A stretch of DNA of 64,000 nucleotides, taken from Candidatus Faeciplasma pullistercoris (lineage in GTDB: Bacteria; Bacillota; Clostridia; Oscillospirales; Ruminococcaceae). The notes below the pieces were generated by a model, which was not told the DNA's origin, made no database searches, and saw only the letters and a list, made by a program, of their open reading frames with translations. This document shows, one piece after another, positions 20,343-27,932 of the stretch (position 1 is its first letter; every line of letters begins with the position of its first letter). Made by a program: the position numbers and the translations under genes. The DNA lies in contig DVLL01000021.1 of assembly GCA_018715525.1 (NCBI GenBank), positions 186,001 to 250,000 on the forward strand. The letters are read 5' to 3'.

Positions 20343-20443
20343 AAAAAAACAAACACCCGCAAGCACATCTTCTAAGACCTAACGATGTGCTCCGAGTGCT
20401 TAATACACACGTTTCTACCCGGTGGCAGATTTATTACGTGCAG
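20343..20443 (-). ncRNA. pnuC leader with terminator hairpin; candidate riboswitch, class unknown
   Basis: On the minus strand the transcript begins just before 20440. GCACATC (20390-20384) pairs with GATGTGC (20369-20363), extended by CACTCGG against GGGTG; seven Ts follow at 20349-20343. This is an intrinsic terminator inside the leader, ahead of the ribosome binding site. An earlier segment, CCGGGT, can pair with the ACTCGG that forms the terminator's 5' side, and CACGT pairs with ACGTG across it, so mutually exclusive folds exist. I could not match it to TPP, FMN, preQ1 or SAM consensus sequences. An NAD+-II (pnuC-motif) match was not recognisable by eye. Confidence 0.55.
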
Positions 20444-20472
20444 ATTATATCATGTGCTGCCGCCTTTGTCAA
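20444..20472 (-). promoter_or_regulatory. pnuC promoter (within a duplicated segment)
   Basis: Minus strand TTGACA (20472-20467), 17 nt, TATAAT (20449-20444): full consensus. The same promoter occurs at 21585-21613 in the parent copy. Confidence 0.85.
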
Positions 20473-20487
20473 TACGCTGTGCATATC

Positions 20488-20711
20488 TTATACGCCGAAG
20501 TCGGACATAACGGCGTTAACAAGCTTTCTTGTGAGCGAAGATGTTCCGCTGTCTGTTCTCTGTGTACCTATAAGCACCGTGAGGCGGCTTTTGGGAAAGT
20601 TTCCGAAGTAACAGCCGAGCCAGCCGTCCCAGCCGTACTCGCCGCATTCAGTCAGCATGTGAGCCTGCCCTGAGTCAACGCAGTGCCGCGTAAGATTTCC
20701 GTAGCTGTAGC
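20488..20711 (-). pseudogene. Duplicated 3' fragment of the serine hydrolase gene
   Basis: The minus strand encodes about 75 residues (YSYGNLTRHCVDSGQAHMLT ... RKLVNAVMSDFGV and stop) that repeat the C-terminus of the serine hydrolase at 21627-22805 with few changes. The homology at DNA level extends past the stop through the downstream promoter (20444-20711 against 21585-21850). The first ~670 bases of the parent gene are missing, so this cannot be a functional hydrolase. A short in-frame ATG upstream (20760) exists but no ribosome binding site supports it. Confidence 0.85.
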
Positions 20712-20731
20712 AGTTGCTTATATACTTGCTA

Positions 20732-21322
20732 TTATGGTTCAGCCGCTTCTGTAGCGTCATAATCAGTCAGGCTATTGCCATAATTCCTATGTGAATCTAT
20801 TTCAGAATATTCCTGTTCATCCAACAGCAAGTTGCCAAATGTAAATGATGTTGAACCATGCTCCGTCGAGACTGACAGACTCATTTGTATATCATCCCTG
20901 CTGTCAAGCTTGCTGAAGTAAACGTATATATCATCATAAACATCACCTTCAACATACAAGTCCCCGCGAAGACAGCCCTCCCAGTACTTATCATTAGTGA
21001 GTTCCATAGCTTCTGCTTCGCCGGAAACCGAAGCAGAACATGACTTGCCGTTTATCAATAGATCAATCTGGGCTGTTATATAACCTTTAATAGGGTCATT
21101 ATCGTCGACTGCCAAATCATATGTTACGCTTGCTGTGTCATCCGCGCCATATGACCCCGAAGTTTCATTTTCATCGCCAAATATCTCATCATATCCATCT
21201 GATATTACTGGTTGAATTGCAAAAGTGTTTGTTTCGCTTCTATTAAAATCTCTTGAAATGAGCATAGTTACAGATGTAATACAGACTACTACTATCAGAA
21301 TATAGGTTACAGGCTTTTTCAT
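20732..21322 (-). CDS. Anchored extracytoplasmic protein of unknown function
   Basis: This is a 196-aa protein with an N-terminal membrane segment (YILIVVVCITSVTMLIS, about residues 7-23) and no lipobox. The rest is acidic and soluble: a linker rich in Asp/Glu/Ser/Gly, then a beta-rich-looking domain (VTYDLAVDDNDPIKGYITAQ, GCLRGDLYVEGDVYDDIYVY, TSFTFGNLLLDEQEYSEIDS). I do not recognise the family. AAAGGAG lies 7 nt upstream of the start. It sits between the intact serine hydrolase gene and its duplicated tail, so it probably arrived with, or was captured by, the duplication. The promoter at 21585-21613 can drive it. Confidence 0.65.
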   Translation of the reverse strand: MKKPVTYILIVVVCITSVTMLISRDFNRSETNTFAIQPVISDGYDEIFGDENETSGSYGADDTASVTYDLAVDDNDPIKGYITAQIDLLINGKSCSASVSGEAEAMELTNDKYWEGCLRGDLYVEGDVYDDIYVYFSKLDSRDDIQMSLSVSTEHGSTSFTFGNLLLDEQEYSEIDSHRNYGNSLTDYDATEAAEP

Positions 21323-21584
21323 TTTGAACTCCTTTCATATCTTTTTGTGGTTTCAGGGTAACGATAGATTTATATGTTTTAACCTACAAATAGATAATTT
21401 GGGACAGCCTTGAGCAAAACTACAAAACAAACGACTTTGCAGAACATAATAAACAGCTCATCAGGATACAGCATAGAAACAGTCAACCTAATCCGGGATA
21501 ATAAAGTTGTAAGACATCACACAAGAGATGGCTACTGCTATCTATTTCCAAATAATTTTGTAAAACATTATATTTTCTACATTT
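21323..21584. other. AT-rich spacer, no gene seen
   Basis: This lies between the promoter copy at 21585-21613 and the start at 21322, so it would be a ~250-nt untranslated leader on the minus strand. I see no strong hairpin with a T run. A plus-strand frame starting TTG at 21410 has no ribosome binding site and is not supported. Confidence 0.5.
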
Positions 21585-21613
21585 ATTATATTATTCCCTG
21601 CCGCTTTTGTCAA
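21585..21613 (-). promoter_or_regulatory. Promoter copy downstream of the serine hydrolase
   Basis: Minus strand TTGACA (21613-21608), 17 nt, TATAAT (21590-21585). It is the sister of the pnuC promoter and now points at the gene at 20732-21322. Confidence 0.75.
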
Positions 21614-21626
21614 TACGGCAGATTTT

Positions 21627-22805
21627 TTATACGCCGAAATCGGACATGACGGCGTTTATAAGCTTTCTTGTAAGGAAGGAGGTTCCGCTGTCCGTACGCT
21701 GCATTCCTATAAGCACTGTAAGACGGCTCTTGGGGAAATTCCCGAAGTAACAGCCGAGCCAGCCGTCCCAGCCGTACTCGCCGTATTCGGTCAGCATGTG
21801 TGCCTGCCCGGGGTCTACACAGTGACGCATCAGGTTTCCATAGCTGTAGCCGCACAGGCTTCTCCAGCTCCTGTTCAAATCCTCACGCTGCCACGGCAAA
21901 AGACCGGGAGAGGTCATATACCTTGCGGCACGCTCGGAAAGTATTCTTCTGCCGTTATACTCACCGCCGCCAATAAGCATGAGCGCGAACTTCGCATAGT
22001 CGTCAAGCGTAGACACCAGTCCCGCTCCGCCCGATTCAAATGCCGGCGGGAAGTCCATGGCGTAGTTTATTCCGAGATGAGTGGCTTTTGCAGGAGCCTC
22101 GACAAGCTCAAATTTTGAGTAATCGGTGGAGTAAATCTTAGCGAGCCTGTTTCTCTTCTCCGGCGGCACCCAGAAGCCGGTGTCCTCCATTTCAAGCGGC
22201 TCAAATATCTCTTTTCTAAGAAACTCGCCGAAGCGTATTCCTGAGATCTCCTCCACAAGCGCCCCCAAAATATCCGCAGAAGAGCCGTACATAAACCTTT
22301 CACCGGGCTCAAAGCACAGATCGCACCCGCCTATCCTTTTAGAAAACTCCGCTGTCGTCATCGGGTTATCGGAGTAAAGCCTTTGGCTAAGCTCCGAAAA
22401 CACCTCGCTCACCTGCATAGAAGCGCCGGCGTCACCGGGATACGGCAAGCCTGAGGTCATGTTCATTAAATCCTTAACCGTTATTTCAGAGCCCGACTTC
22501 ACCCTTTTTCCGTCCCGGCAGATATAAGCGGGAGCAAATACGGGCATCATCCAATAAAGGCACGCCGAAAGGTCAAGAAGCCCCCTGTCAACAAGTATCA
22601 TCACAGCGGCGGCGGTAACAGGCTTACTCATAGAATAAAGCCTCATTATCGTGTCTCTTGAGTACTTTGCGCCGCCTTTGACATCACGGAAGCCGTACTC
22701 CTCGTACAGCACTTCCCTGCTGTCTTGAATAACAAGAATATTCGCTCCGGCGGTATATTTATTTTCATCTATCTCTTGCTTTAATATATTTTTATAATCT
22801 CTCAT
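21627..22805 (-). CDS. Serine hydrolase, class C beta-lactamase/EstB fold
   Basis: This is a ~392-aa protein of the beta-lactamase/transpeptidase-like superfamily. The catalytic SxxK is in RLYSMSKPVTAAAVMILVDR (near residue 65). The YxS/N-type motif is in RFMYGSSADILGALVEEISG; LMNMTSGLPYPGD and GGAGLVSTLDDYAKFALML are further family blocks. There is no signal peptide, so it is probably cytoplasmic, as for many esterase-like members. Its substrate is unknown; this fold covers beta-lactamases, D-aminopeptidases and esterases, and nothing here indicates antibiotic resistance. The start is set at ATG 22805 because AAGGA lies 9 nt upstream. Its last ~75 codons are duplicated downstream. Confidence 0.88.
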   Translation of the reverse strand: MRDYKNILKQEIDENKYTAGANILVIQDSREVLYEEYGFRDVKGGAKYSRDTIMRLYSMSKPVTAAAVMILVDRGLLDLSACLYWMMPVFAPAYICRDGKRVKSGSEITVKDLMNMTSGLPYPGDAGASMQVSEVFSELSQRLYSDNPMTTAEFSKRIGGCDLCFEPGERFMYGSSADILGALVEEISGIRFGEFLRKEIFEPLEMEDTGFWVPPEKRNRLAKIYSTDYSKFELVEAPAKATHLGINYAMDFPPAFESGGAGLVSTLDDYAKFALMLIGGGEYNGRRILSERAARYMTSPGLLPWQREDLNRSWRSLCGYSYGNLMRHCVDPGQAHMLTEYGEYGWDGWLGCYFGNFPKSRLTVLIGMQRTDSGTSFLTRKLINAVMSDFGV

Positions 22806-22843
22806 TTCTTTCAATCCTTGAAGTAGAATTTTGCGGCATACAT

Positions 22844-22936
22844 ATTATAATATTTTTTTATAAATTTGTCAATCTTTCTCTCAGTTACTAAGCATCGGAT
22901 GCACAAGTTGACACTGTTTGCGGGTGGATGTATAAT
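22844..22936. promoter_or_regulatory. Divergent promoters for the serine hydrolase and the 512-aa gene
   Basis: Minus strand: TTGACA (22872-22867), 17 nt, TATAAT (22849-22844). Plus strand: TTGACA (22908-22913), 17 nt, TATAAT (22931-22936). Both are near-perfect. The plus -10 is inside the palindrome ATGTATAATACAT. Confidence 0.85.
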
Positions 22937-22962
22937 ACATACAACCATGGAGGATACGATTT

Positions 22963-24501
22963 ATGACGACCTATCAAAAATTTCTTAAAAGCGGCATAAG
23001 CCTGACAGCGTTCGGAATTATGCCTGTAACTGACGGCGACGGCTTTTATCCATATTTCTGCACTCCCAAGGGCGCAAGTATAATAGGAAGGACAGGCGTT
23101 GACGGAGTACACTACTGCTTTGTAAGGGGCTTCGGTGAAACGGTATTTGTCGTAATGCCGATGAATGAGCCAAATGAATATGTAAAGCCTGTTGCTGAAT
23201 GCTTTTCGGATTTTCTTTCACTTTTGGCAGCATGCCGCGACGAAGCCTTAGTCGAGGACGCCGGTGTGATATCAGCTCAGGCTTTTGCAGACAGATTAAA
23301 GGATATTTCTGACCCCGAAATAGACGTTCAAATTGCACAAATTAAGAACAAACTTAACATACTTCCAATGCTCGAACCTCAAAAATATGTCCATGATCTT
23401 CAAAACGGTTTTGATTATTCCAAAATCAGATTTACAGACGACTACTATGACATAGACATGAACCCAAGCGCACAGGAACCGCAAGAGTGGGAGGTATACT
23501 TTAAAGGCGGATTCTGCTCATTGCCTCATTCCGGAAAGAGCCGTACACATGCAGGAAAGGAAATCCAGATCGGCGAAAGCTTTGAGCTTGACGGCAGGCG
23601 ATGGCTGATACCGTCTGTGTATGTATGCCCCGAGGGAATCGTCATAGACATGATATCCCAGACCGAGATGAGTATATTTAATGATTTTTACAACAGGTAC
23701 AGAAGTGAAATAGAAGGCGCCAAAAATCTGCCGGATGACAAATTTGATCTTATTCAATCGGAAAACCCCGTTATTACGGATGTAAGAGCAAAGCTGACTG
23801 TAAACGGCAAAAGTGCAAAACCAAAAGGCATGAGCGGAATAATATGGATACCGGAAATGGAATCAGACAGCGACTGCGAAAGAGTCATAAAGCACTACTG
23901 TCTTGACTCCTCAAAGGCTTTAAACATCCAAAGATTATACTTTAATTGGGCTACCAAAACAAAGCCAAGGGTTCTTTCAAGCCTTGAAATCGAAATTTCT
24001 GTGCGTCCTAAGACTATACGAGGCAAGGAGTTTTGCGTAAACAAAGCCGGTCAAAGCTTCGAAATTGAAAACCCGCTTACCGGCGTAATACACACTCTGA
24101 CCGTAAATGAGTTTAATAAGCAACAGCTCGGCAACTCGGCGCTTATGAACAACGAATATGATATTCCGGAAAACTATATCAGCATCGACTATACCATCTT
24201 CCCAGAAATCAATACGGAAAGCGTGAGAATACACGACATATGCCAAAGCGACAGCCCTAAAAAGTGGATAAAGCATGATGCCGGCGCATCGTATTTGCCG
24301 GAAGCCAAAAACGACGTGTCAATAGGAATAATAGGCGGGGCAGACGGTCCTACGGCTATAATTTTAGGCAATAAAAACCATCAGATATGCTCCTCTTTGC
24401 ACTTTGAGCCACGCGACAGCGTGACATTAAGAGCGGATTTTATCGACAGCAACCAGCCGTCCATCTCTAAGAATCTCATAAATCAAAGAACAAAAATATA
24501 A
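22963..24501 (+). CDS. Protein of unknown function with an OadB-like [12 protein letters not shown] motif
   Basis: This is a 512-aa protein without a signal peptide or membrane segment, with GGAGGA 7 nt before its ATG. Residues 1-110 ([52 protein letters not shown]) loosely resemble SUKH/SMI1-like folds; I cannot confirm that. The middle (about 175-400) is mixed and unrecognised. Residues 453-469 read [17 protein letters not shown]. This is almost identical to the [13 protein letters not shown] signature of the beta subunit of sodium-pumping decarboxylases (OadB/MmdB/GcdB), yet the rest of the protein is unrelated. I recall this short motif also in uncharacterised proteins of gut Clostridia. 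RNase HI follows 20 nt later, probably co-transcribed. Function unknown. Confidence 0.75.
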   Translation: MTTYQKFLKSGISLTAFGIMPVTDGDGFYPYFCTPKGASIIGRTGVDGVHYCFVRGFGETVFVVMPMNEPNEYVKPVAECFSDFLSLLAACRDEALVEDAGVISAQAFADRLKDISDPEIDVQIAQIKNKLNILPMLEPQKYVHDLQNGFDYSKIRFTDDYYDIDMNPSAQEPQEWEVYFKGGFCSLPHSGKSRTHAGKEIQIGESFELDGRRWLIPSVYVCPEGIVIDMISQTEMSIFNDFYNRYRSEIEGAKNLPDDKFDLIQSENPVITDVRAKLTVNGKSAKPKGMSGIIWIPEMESDSDCERVIKHYCLDSSKALNIQRLYFNWATKTKPRVLSSLEIEISVRPKTIRGKEFCVNKAGQSFEIENPLTGVIHTLTVNEFNKQQLGNSALMNNEYDIPENYISIDYTIFPEINTESVRIHDICQSDSPKKWIKHDAGASYLPEAKNDVSIGIIGGADGPTAIILGNKNHQICSSLHFEPRDSVTLRADFIDSNQPSISKNLINQRTKI

Positions 24502-24521
24502 AAAGGCGGACACACTATATC

Positions 24522-24992
24522 ATGAAAACTGTTTACATCTACACCGATGGAGCATGCTCAGGCAACCCGGGAGCGGGAGGCTGGGCGGCAATACTCATGT
24601 ATAATGAGTTTAAAAAGGAAATGAGCGGTGCAGAGCCTATGACAACAAACAACCGCATGGAACTTTGCGCCGTGATATATGCACTTAAAGCTTTAAAAGA
24701 GCCGTGCCAAGTAGTGCTCACTACGGATTCAAAATATGTGTCTGACGCAATAATAAAGGGCTGGGCAAGATCATGGCAGAAAAACGGGTGGATAAAGTCC
24801 GACAAAAAGCCTGCCATGAACGCGGATCTGTGGCAGGAGCTTCTTGAGCTTTTAAAGATTCATGATGTCAATTTCAACTGGGTGAAAGGACATGCTGGTC
24901 ATCCCGAAAACGAACGGTGCGACGAGCTTGCCGTGTCAGCCTACAAGGCTCTTGCAAAACAGCAGTCCGAAAATATAGTTAGCAATAGGTAA
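24522..24992 (+). CDS. rnhA: Ribonuclease HI
   Basis: This is a 156-aa cytoplasmic endonuclease that cuts RNA in RNA-DNA hybrids. It begins [20 protein letters not shown] with catalytic D9; E47 is in [11 protein letters not shown]69 in [11 protein letters not shown], and the final [14 protein letters not shown] holds the conserved His and last Asp. Length and motif order are standard. AAAAGGCGG lies before the start. Positioned 20 nt after the unknown 512-aa gene and just before the promoter for iscS. Confidence 0.97.
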   Translation: MKTVYIYTDGACSGNPGAGGWAAILMYNEFKKEMSGAEPMTTNNRMELCAVIYALKALKEPCQVVLTTDSKYVSDAIIKGWARSWQKNGWIKSDKKPAMNADLWQELLELLKIHDVNFNWVKGHAGHPENERCDELAVSAYKALAKQQSENIVSNR

Positions 24993-25010
24993 CTAACTTC
25001 TCTGAAAAGC

Positions 25011-25039
25011 TTGACAACCGTAATATTTCGTACTACAAT
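25011..25039 (+). promoter_or_regulatory. Promoter of the iscS-nifU-mnmA operon
   Basis: TTGACA at 25011-25016, 17 nt, TACAAT at 25034-25039. No IscR-like dyad was evident around it. Confidence 0.75.
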
Positions 25040-25098
25040 GATTCGTGGAATACTATAAGATGTATTCTTATATGAGATCAGAAAGGAAGTTGATATAT

Positions 25099-26292
25099 AT
25101 GGAGAAACGCTTTGTATACGCAGACAACTCTGCAACTACAAGGGTCTCTGAAGCCGCTCTCGCGGCGGCCATGCCGTATTTCCGCGAATGTTACGGAAAT
25201 GCTTCGAGCATATACTCACTCGGAATGAATGCTGCGCGTGCGCTGGTCAAGGCAAGACAACAGGTCGCAGACGCCATAGGCGCAAAGCCGAGCGAAATAT
25301 ACTTTACCTCTGGAGGCTCCGAATCTGACAACTGGGCTATAAAATCCGCCGCCGAGGTTGGAGCAGCCAAGGGAAAAAAGCATATAATCACCTCGGTGTT
25401 TGAGCATCACGCGGTTCTTCACACCTGCCAGTATCTTGAAAAACACGGCTTTGAGGTGACATACCTGCCCGTAAGCCCGATGGGTCTTGTTGATCCGGAG
25501 GACGTAAGAAAGGCTATACGCGACGACACCTGCCTTGTCACTATAATGTTTGCGAACAACGAAATAGGAACTATTCAACCTATAGAAAAAATAGGCGAGA
25601 TATGCCAGGAAAAGCACGTCTTGTTCCACACAGACGCTGTACAAGCTATAGGCAATGTCCCTATCGACGTTGCAAAGATGCATATAGACCTTCTTTCTCT
25701 CTCCGGGCATAAGATACACGCTCCAAAGGGCGTAGGAGCAATGTACATGAGGACAGGCGTAAATCTTCCCAACCTTATACATGGCGGAGCGCAGGAAAGA
25801 ACCAAGAGAGCCGGCACTGAAAATATGCCTTCAATCATGGCTTTGGGCGTTGCGATAACAGACATATGCAAAAACATTCCAGAGCGCGCGGCAAAAGTCG
25901 AAAAGATGCGTGACAGGCTCATAACCGAGCTTTTAAAGATAAAGGAATCCCGCCTCAATGGCGACCCCAAGCAAAGGCTTTGCGGAAACGTAAACATTTC
26001 GTTCAGGGGCGTAGAGGGAGAAAGCCTTCTTCTGTCGCTCGACCTTTTGGGAATATGCGCATCCTCCGGTTCCGCATGCACGTCCGGCTCGTTAGACCCC
26101 TCGCACGTTCTTTTGGCAATCGGCTTGCCGCACGAGACAGCGCACGGCTCGCTCAGGCTCACAATAAATGAGGAGACTACAGATGAGGACATAGACTACA
26201 TCATAGAAAAAGTCCCCGAGGTAGTTAAAAAGCTCAGGGCAATGAGTCCCCTTTGGGAAAGAATATGTCAAGACGAAGGCATAGAGCCGTAA
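25099..26292 (+). CDS. iscS: Cysteine desulfurase (NifS/IscS type)
   Basis: This is a PLP enzyme of ~397 aa that removes sulfur from cysteine for Fe-S clusters and tRNA thiolation. Visible are [20 protein letters not shown] at the N-terminus, [40 protein letters not shown], the PLP lysine in [29 protein letters not shown], and the catalytic cysteine loop [20 protein letters not shown]. The start at 25099 (MEKRFVYAD) has AAAGGAAG about 9 nt upstream; the frame is open back to 25045 but without support. It is followed by nifU and mnmA, which use its persulfide sulfur. Confidence 0.96.
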   Translation: MEKRFVYADNSATTRVSEAALAAAMPYFRECYGNASSIYSLGMNAARALVKARQQVADAIGAKPSEIYFTSGGSESDNWAIKSAAEVGAAKGKKHIITSVFEHHAVLHTCQYLEKHGFEVTYLPVSPMGLVDPEDVRKAIRDDTCLVTIMFANNEIGTIQPIEKIGEICQEKHVLFHTDAVQAIGNVPIDVAKMHIDLLSLSGHKIHAPKGVGAMYMRTGVNLPNLIHGGAQERTKRAGTENMPSIMALGVAITDICKNIPERAAKVEKMRDRLITELLKIKESRLNGDPKQRLCGNVNISFRGVEGESLLLSLDLLGICASSGSACTSGSLDPSHVLLAIGLPHETAHGSLRLTINEETTDEDIDYIIEKVPEVVKKLRAMSPLWERICQDEGIEP

Positions 26293-26357
26293 TCGGATAT
26301 TTCAGGCGGTTAAAAAATTGCACTCGTACTTAAGTTTAAACGAAAGGATTGATATAA

Positions 26358-26789
26358 ATGATTTACTCTGAAAAGGTAATGGATCACTTTGCGAATCCGA
26401 GAAATGTCGGTGAAATTCCCGACGCCGACGGCGTAGGCGAAGTCGGCAACGCCAAGTGCGGCGACATCATGAAGATGTATCTTAAAATAGACAACGGCAT
26501 AATCACCGATGTAAAGTTCAAAACATTCGGCTGCGGCGCCGCTGTCGCAACAAGCTCTATGGCTACCGAGCTTATAAAAGGCAAGCCGATTGACGAGGCT
26601 CTCAAGCTTACAAACAAGGCTGTAATAGAGGCTCTCGACGGACTTCCGGCGGCTAAGCTTCACTGCTCCGTACTTGCCGAACAGGCTATGAAGGCAGCTA
26701 TAGCCGACTACTACAGACGCAACGGAGTTGATCCTACACCAATTGTCGGCGAGTTCAGCACAGATTGCCAAGCGTGCAAATTAGACTAA
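26358..26789 (+). CDS. nifU: Fe-S cluster scaffold protein (NifU N-domain/IscU)
   Basis: This is a 143-aa scaffold on which Fe-S clusters are built with sulfur from IscS. The three ligand cysteines are visible: GNAKCGDIM (C38), FKTFGCGAAVATSS (C64) and LHCSVLAEQAM (C107). It starts MIYSEKVMDHFANPRNVGEI, the usual N-terminus. In Clostridia this protein is annotated as NifU although only the N-terminal domain is present. It extends at the C-terminus with FSTDCQACKLD, adding a CxxC pair. Its stop codon overlaps the mnmA start by one base. Confidence 0.95.
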   Translation: MIYSEKVMDHFANPRNVGEIPDADGVGEVGNAKCGDIMKMYLKIDNGIITDVKFKTFGCGAAVATSSMATELIKGKPIDEALKLTNKAVIEALDGLPAAKLHCSVLAEQAMKAAIADYYRRNGVDPTPIVGEFSTDCQACKLD

Positions 26790-27841
26790 TGAATCGGGCA
26801 TTGCTCGCTCTCAGCGGAGGCGTGGACAGTTCCGTCTCCGCTGAACTTTTAAAAAGGGACGGCTACGATGTTGGCGCAGTAGTTATGATGATGTCAGACG
26901 AGCACGAAAAAACTATTCATGCCGCTCGCGACGCTGCAAAGGCTCTTGACATTCCTCTATTTGAACTTGATTTGAGACGGGAGTTTAAATCTGAGATAAT
27001 CGACTACTTTGCAAAAGAATATCTAAGAGGCAGAACGCCCAGCCCATGCGTCAGGTGCAACCCCAAAATTAAGTTTAAATATCTTTTACAGACCGCTCTT
27101 GACAACGGCTACTCATACATTGCCACCGGGCATTACGCCAAGATAGTATACTCTGAAAGTCACAACGCGCACCTGATACATAGGGCAAGCTCAGACAAGC
27201 GCGACCAGTCGTATATGCTTGCGGGGCTTGGGCAGGACGTTCTTTCAAGGCTTATATGTCCCCTTTCCGGCATGGAAAAAAGCTATGTAAGAGATATGGC
27301 GCTAAAGCTTGGCTTAAAGTGTCATGATGCGCCTGACAGCGTAGAAAACTGTTTTATACCGAACAATGACTACGCAAGGTTCATTGAACAAAACTATTCC
27401 CGTTCCCCTTACGGAAACTGTGTCACGGAGGACGGCGTCATACTTGGCAGGCATAACGGCATACTCCACTATACTGTGGGTCAAAGAAAAGGCCTCGGAA
27501 TTGCCCTTGGCAGACCGGCATATGTAAGCCGCATCGACTCAGGCAGCAATGAGGTCGTACTTTCTTTTGAAAAGCGAACAGCGACAAAGATAAATCTAAG
27601 CAGCTCATTTGAAGTTTTCCCAGGCTCTTTTTCATGCAAACCAGACAACAAATATTACTGCAAGCTGCGCTCTACCGGAGCTCTTCTTAGATGCGTGCTT
27701 GAATTTAATGACTGCAAAATGACAGTCGTTCTTGACGAGCCATACCCTGCTGTATCATCGGGACAGGCCGCGGTGATATACGACGGCTGCGGCGAATCCG
27801 CTGCGGTATTAGGAATGGGAACAATAGATAGCTGCGAATAA
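26789..27841 (+). CDS. mnmA: tRNA 2-thiouridine synthase MnmA
   Basis: This is a ~350-aa enzyme that thiolates U34 of tRNA-Lys/Glu/Gln using sulfur relayed from cysteine desulfurase. The ATP pyrophosphatase loop is LALSGGVDSSVSAELL at the N-terminus. The catalytic cysteines lie in PSPCVRCNPKIKFKYLL and in SVENCFIPNNDYARF. The family core HYTVGQRKGLGIALG follows, then the beta-barrel C-terminus (YYCKLRSTGALLRC). The start is ATG 26789, which shares its A with the nifU stop (TAATG). The longer frame from 26765 would begin inside nifU and is not needed. Third gene of the iscS operon, ending at a strong hairpin. Confidence 0.94.
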   Translation: MNRALLALSGGVDSSVSAELLKRDGYDVGAVVMMMSDEHEKTIHAARDAAKALDIPLFELDLRREFKSEIIDYFAKEYLRGRTPSPCVRCNPKIKFKYLLQTALDNGYSYIATGHYAKIVYSESHNAHLIHRASSDKRDQSYMLAGLGQDVLSRLICPLSGMEKSYVRDMALKLGLKCHDAPDSVENCFIPNNDYARFIEQNYSRSPYGNCVTEDGVILGRHNGILHYTVGQRKGLGIALGRPAYVSRIDSGSNEVVLSFEKRTATKINLSSSFEVFPGSFSCKPDNKYYCKLRSTGALLRCVLEFNDCKMTVVLDEPYPAVSSGQAAVIYDGCGESAAVLGMGTIDSCE

Positions 27842-27860
27842 TTCAATATGCAATATGGAA

Positions 27861-27908
27861 AACCGCTGTCCGCAGACTGATAATCAGTTCTGCGGACAGC
27901 GGTTTGTT
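27861..27908. terminator. Bidirectional terminator between mnmA and the sensor kinase
   Basis: AACCGCTGTCCGCAGA pairs with TCTGCGGACAGCGGTT, with the inner CTGA/TCAG also paired. GGTTTGTT follows on the plus strand and GGTTTTCC on the minus strand. It serves two convergent genes. Confidence 0.88.
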
Positions 27909-27932
27909 ATATGTTCGTAAAATGGCAGATAT

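Noticed and set aside
21410-21649. 79-codon plus-strand frame after the inserted gene
   Set aside because: TTG start without a ribosome binding site; it also runs into the end of the hydrolase gene on the other strand.
25575-26192. 205-codon minus-strand frame antisense to iscS
   Set aside because: The plus strand encodes conserved cysteine desulfurase blocks across the same bases; the antisense frame is a shadow.
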